From Betaproteobacteria bacterium (GTDB lineage: Bacteria; Pseudomonadota; Gammaproteobacteria; Burkholderiales; SG8-39), in contig DAHVFK010000041.1 in the NCBI GenBank assembly GCA_027317055.1, positions 1-14,659 on the forward strand: 14,659 nt of DNA, in the 5' to 3' direction. Shown here piece by piece: positions 12,971 through 14,659 of this stretch (position 1 is its first letter; every line of letters begins with the position of its first letter). The position numbers and the translations under genes are program-made. Below the pieces are notes generated by a model. It ran no database searches and was not told the origin of the DNA. It saw nothing but the letters and a program-made list of their open reading frames with translations.

Positions 12971-13771
12971 TTACCGGGACAGTGCCTCGTCCAGGGCCGC
13001 AACCAGCGGACCCAGCTTGGGCGGACGCGCTTCGAGGCCGACGGCCAGGGCATGCTGTCGGAGCGCGGCGCTGCATACGGGGCCGATGGAGGCGACCAGC
13101 ACCCGCTCGAGGTCCTCGCGCAGCGTCCCGGCGCGGCCGAGCTGCCGCGCCAGCGCGAACAGATTGCGGACCTGCGACGCGCTGGTGAACACCGCAGCGT
13201 GGATCTCGCCACGCGCGAGCGCGTCCATCAGCTCGACGAGCGGGCGGGTGTTCGCCGGCATCGACCAGCGATAGAGCGGAATTTCGATCACCTGCGCGCC
13301 TCTTGCCGCCAGCGCCCGGTCGAGCTCCGGGTTGGGCGCGCCGTGGCGCTGAACGATTACCCGCTCGCCGTCGAGGCGGGTTTCGCGCAGCGCCTGCAGC
13401 ACCTGCGCGGTCGTAAAGGGCTCTTCGGCGCTCAGATCGATGCGCACGCCGCGCGAGCGCAGCGCGGCGGTCGGTTTCGGGCCGCGCACGACGACGTTCG
13501 TCTCTGCAAGCAGCGCGAGAAATCTTTCCGTCAACCCCAGCGCATCGACCGCCATGAACAGCGCATGGGTGCCGACGCCGGTCTGGAAAATCGCCGCTTT
13601 CGCGGGGCGCGCCTGCATCTCATCGATGAGCCTGGAGATCGCGCCGTGATCCACGTCCGGAATTTCGGCCAGCGCCGGCGCCCTGAAGGGGCGGCCGCCG
13701 CGCCTGGCAACGAGCTCCGCCAGTTGCTCGCCGAGGCGGGATTCCAGGATCGCCACGGTCTTCGAGCGCAT
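12971..13771 (-). CDS. hemD: Uroporphyrinogen-III synthase-like protein (HemD family)
   Basis: A 266-residue soluble protein from ATG 13771 (MRSKTVAILESRLGE); the frame also reaches an ATG at 13807 directly after the preceding gene's stop, but the later start gives the normal N-terminus. Two similar alpha/beta domains follow: the first has GGRPFRAPALAEIPD, FQTGVGTHALF and VVVRGPKPTAALR. The second has VIEIPLYRWS, AVFTSASQVRNLF and VASIGPVCSAAL. This bilobed pattern is that of HemD, which closes and inverts ring D of hydroxymethylbilane in haem synthesis. The family is poorly conserved with few catalytic landmarks, so activity cannot be judged. hemC is not adjacent. It is transcribed behind the flippase-like membrane gene, 36 bases after its stop. 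Confidence 0.8.
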   Translation of the reverse strand: MRSKTVAILESRLGEQLAELVARRGGRPFRAPALAEIPDVDHGAISRLIDEMQARPAKAAIFQTGVGTHALFMAVDALGLTERFLALLAETNVVVRGPKPTAALRSRGVRIDLSAEEPFTTAQVLQALRETRLDGERVIVQRHGAPNPELDRALAARGAQVIEIPLYRWSMPANTRPLVELMDALARGEIHAAVFTSASQVRNLFALARQLGRAGTLREDLERVLVASIGPVCSAALRQHALAVGLEARPPKLGPLVAALDEALSR

Positions 13772-13807
13772 TTCAGAGGCACTCCATCGAGTCGAGCATT
13801 GACGCAA

Positions 13808-14659
13808 TCATACCGGCCCGGGGTCGCGCATCGCGGCGCGCAGCGTCGCGAGGCTCATGCCCTCGCCGGCGAGGGCCGCGCCGCCCGCGACGACGATGGT
13901 GAGCATATACGAGCTCACCACGGTGACGGTGATCGCGAGGGCCTGCGCCCTGGGCACGCCCAGGAGCTCGAGCGCGAACATCGAGGCGAGCAGGCCGCTG
14001 CCCGGGATGCGGACGAAAAAACCCACCAGCACGAGGGTCCCGAGCAAGGCGGTGAGGAACAGATAGTTCCCGATCGGGAGGCGCACGTCGAACGCGAGCC
14101 CGGCCCATAGGTATTGCGTCGCCGCGACCGCCTTGACGAGCAGCGCTGCCGCGATGATCGCGGCGCGGCGCGGCCGCGAGCGCGGCCAGGTGATTCCGAG
14201 CGCGAGCTCGGCCAGGCCGCGGCGCAGCGCGTTCCTGAATCGGGGCGGGCAGATAGTGGCCAGCCGCTGCAAGCCGCCGCGCCGGACAACGGTCAATCCG
14301 GCGAACGCGACAAACCCGAGGGCGGCGAGCGCAACGCCGGACCAGCGCAAGCCGCGCAGCAGCGCGGAATCCGGCACCGGAAGCGCGACCAGAGCCGCGG
14401 CCAGGCCGGTCAGCACGGCGAACGCCAGCAAATCGATGAACCGGTCGACGGCGGCCGTCGCCAGCACCGTGCCGGTGGGCACGGCGCTGCGGCGCGCGAC
14501 CAGCCACGAGCGCGCGAGCGCGCTGGTGCCGAATCCGACCAGCATCCCCGGAATGTAGCCGGCCATCGTCGCCCGGAAAAGCCGCCACGCCGGCACCCGG
14601 CGCAGGTCCCACAGAACCTGGCGCCACTTCCACGCGCGCAGCCACTGCTCGAGCAGGAT
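13808..14659 (-). CDS. Lysylphosphatidylglycerol synthase TM-region/flippase-like membrane protein (5' end outside window)
   Basis: The frame is open to the window edge, giving 284 residues; a GTG at 14596 is unlikely to be the start because the preceding residues (WKWRQVLWDLRRVPAWRLFR) match the usual positively charged loop of this family before GYIPGMLVGFG. Several long hydrophobic helices follow, with SALARSWLVARRSAVPTGTV and VDRFIDLLAF between them; R-x6-R-x2-[VIL]-x5-[TS] and VDR-x3-DL elements are hallmarks of the UPF0104/LPG-synthase membrane domain. Other segments are YLFLTALLGTLVLVGFFVRI, PGSGLLASMFALELLGV and SSYMLTIVVAGGAAL. No soluble aminoacyl-transferase domain follows, so it is probably a lipid flippase-like protein rather than the full synthase. 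The substrate is unknown. Confidence 0.8.
   Translation of the reverse strand: MLLEQWLRAWKWRQVLWDLRRVPAWRLFRATMAGYIPGMLVGFGTSALARSWLVARRSAVPTGTVLATAAVDRFIDLLAFAVLTGLAAALVALPVPDSALLRGLRWSGVALAALGFVAFAGLTVVRRGGLQRLATICPPRFRNALRRGLAELALGITWPRSRPRRAAIIAAALLVKAVAATQYLWAGLAFDVRLPIGNYLFLTALLGTLVLVGFFVRIPGSGLLASMFALELLGVPRAQALAITVTVVSSYMLTIVVAGGAALAGEGMSLATLRAAMRDPGPV

Overview
The window is GC-rich, densely packed bacterial chromosome. The gene set (a transketolase end, a b561-type cytochrome paired with YceI proteins, Tat-exported cupredoxin, an ECF sigma factor, uroporphyrinogen-III synthase, a flippase-like membrane protein) suggests a proteobacterium, most likely a betaproteobacterium or close relative. 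That assignment is inference. There are no rRNA or tRNA genes, CRISPR arrays, insertion sequences or phage genes that I can see.

Layout. 1-101: 3' end of a transketolase gene (+). 155-1267 (-): an AhpD/carboxymuconolactone-decarboxylase-like protein whose reading frame is interrupted by one in-frame TGA. The TGA falls exactly at the second Cys of the AhpD signature (E-x11-C-x2-[C/U]-x3-H) and is followed by a 7-bp hairpin at bacterial-SECIS distance, so I read it as one 370-residue selenoprotein rather than two ORFs. 1293-1589 (-): the first half of a cupredoxin domain lacking its copper site. 1593-1973 (+): a small four-helix membrane protein. 2146-4870 (+): ECF sigma factor, a secreted protein resembling the TTHB210/DUF5602 group, a Tat-exported cupredoxin, a small frameshifted gene, and a ferredoxin-NADP-reductase-like flavoprotein. 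4879-5990 (-): cytochrome b561 and a periplasmic YceI protein, translationally coupled. 6034-7996 (+): a YceI lipoprotein, a broken small membrane gene, and a secreted YncE-like beta-propeller. 7965-8651 (-): a c-type cytochrome with a C-terminal extension; its end overlaps the propeller gene. 8783-12929 (+): a probable operon of a cupin with an internal deletion, a subtilase fused to a HExxH domain, an MFS transporter and a gamma-glutamylcyclotransferase-like protein. 12971-14659 (-): uroporphyrinogen-III synthase-like protein and a flippase-like integral membrane protein that runs off the window.

How the parts may work together. From 155 to about 8650 nearly every gene encodes an envelope or redox protein: thiol/selenol peroxidase-like enzyme, cupredoxins, flavin reductase, cytochrome b561, two YceI proteins, cytochrome c. 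A sigma factor with an ECF-type promoter sequence in front of it sits in the middle. A plausible reading is an ECF-controlled envelope electron-transfer or oxidative-stress region, but only the operon spacing and the promoter-like site support joint regulation.

Most notable observations: the probable unannotated selenoprotein with its SECIS-like hairpin; the serine protease/metalloprotease-like fusion; a cupin that has lost its metal-binding strands; and several small genes that look broken by single-base deletions, which could be real decay or assembly errors.
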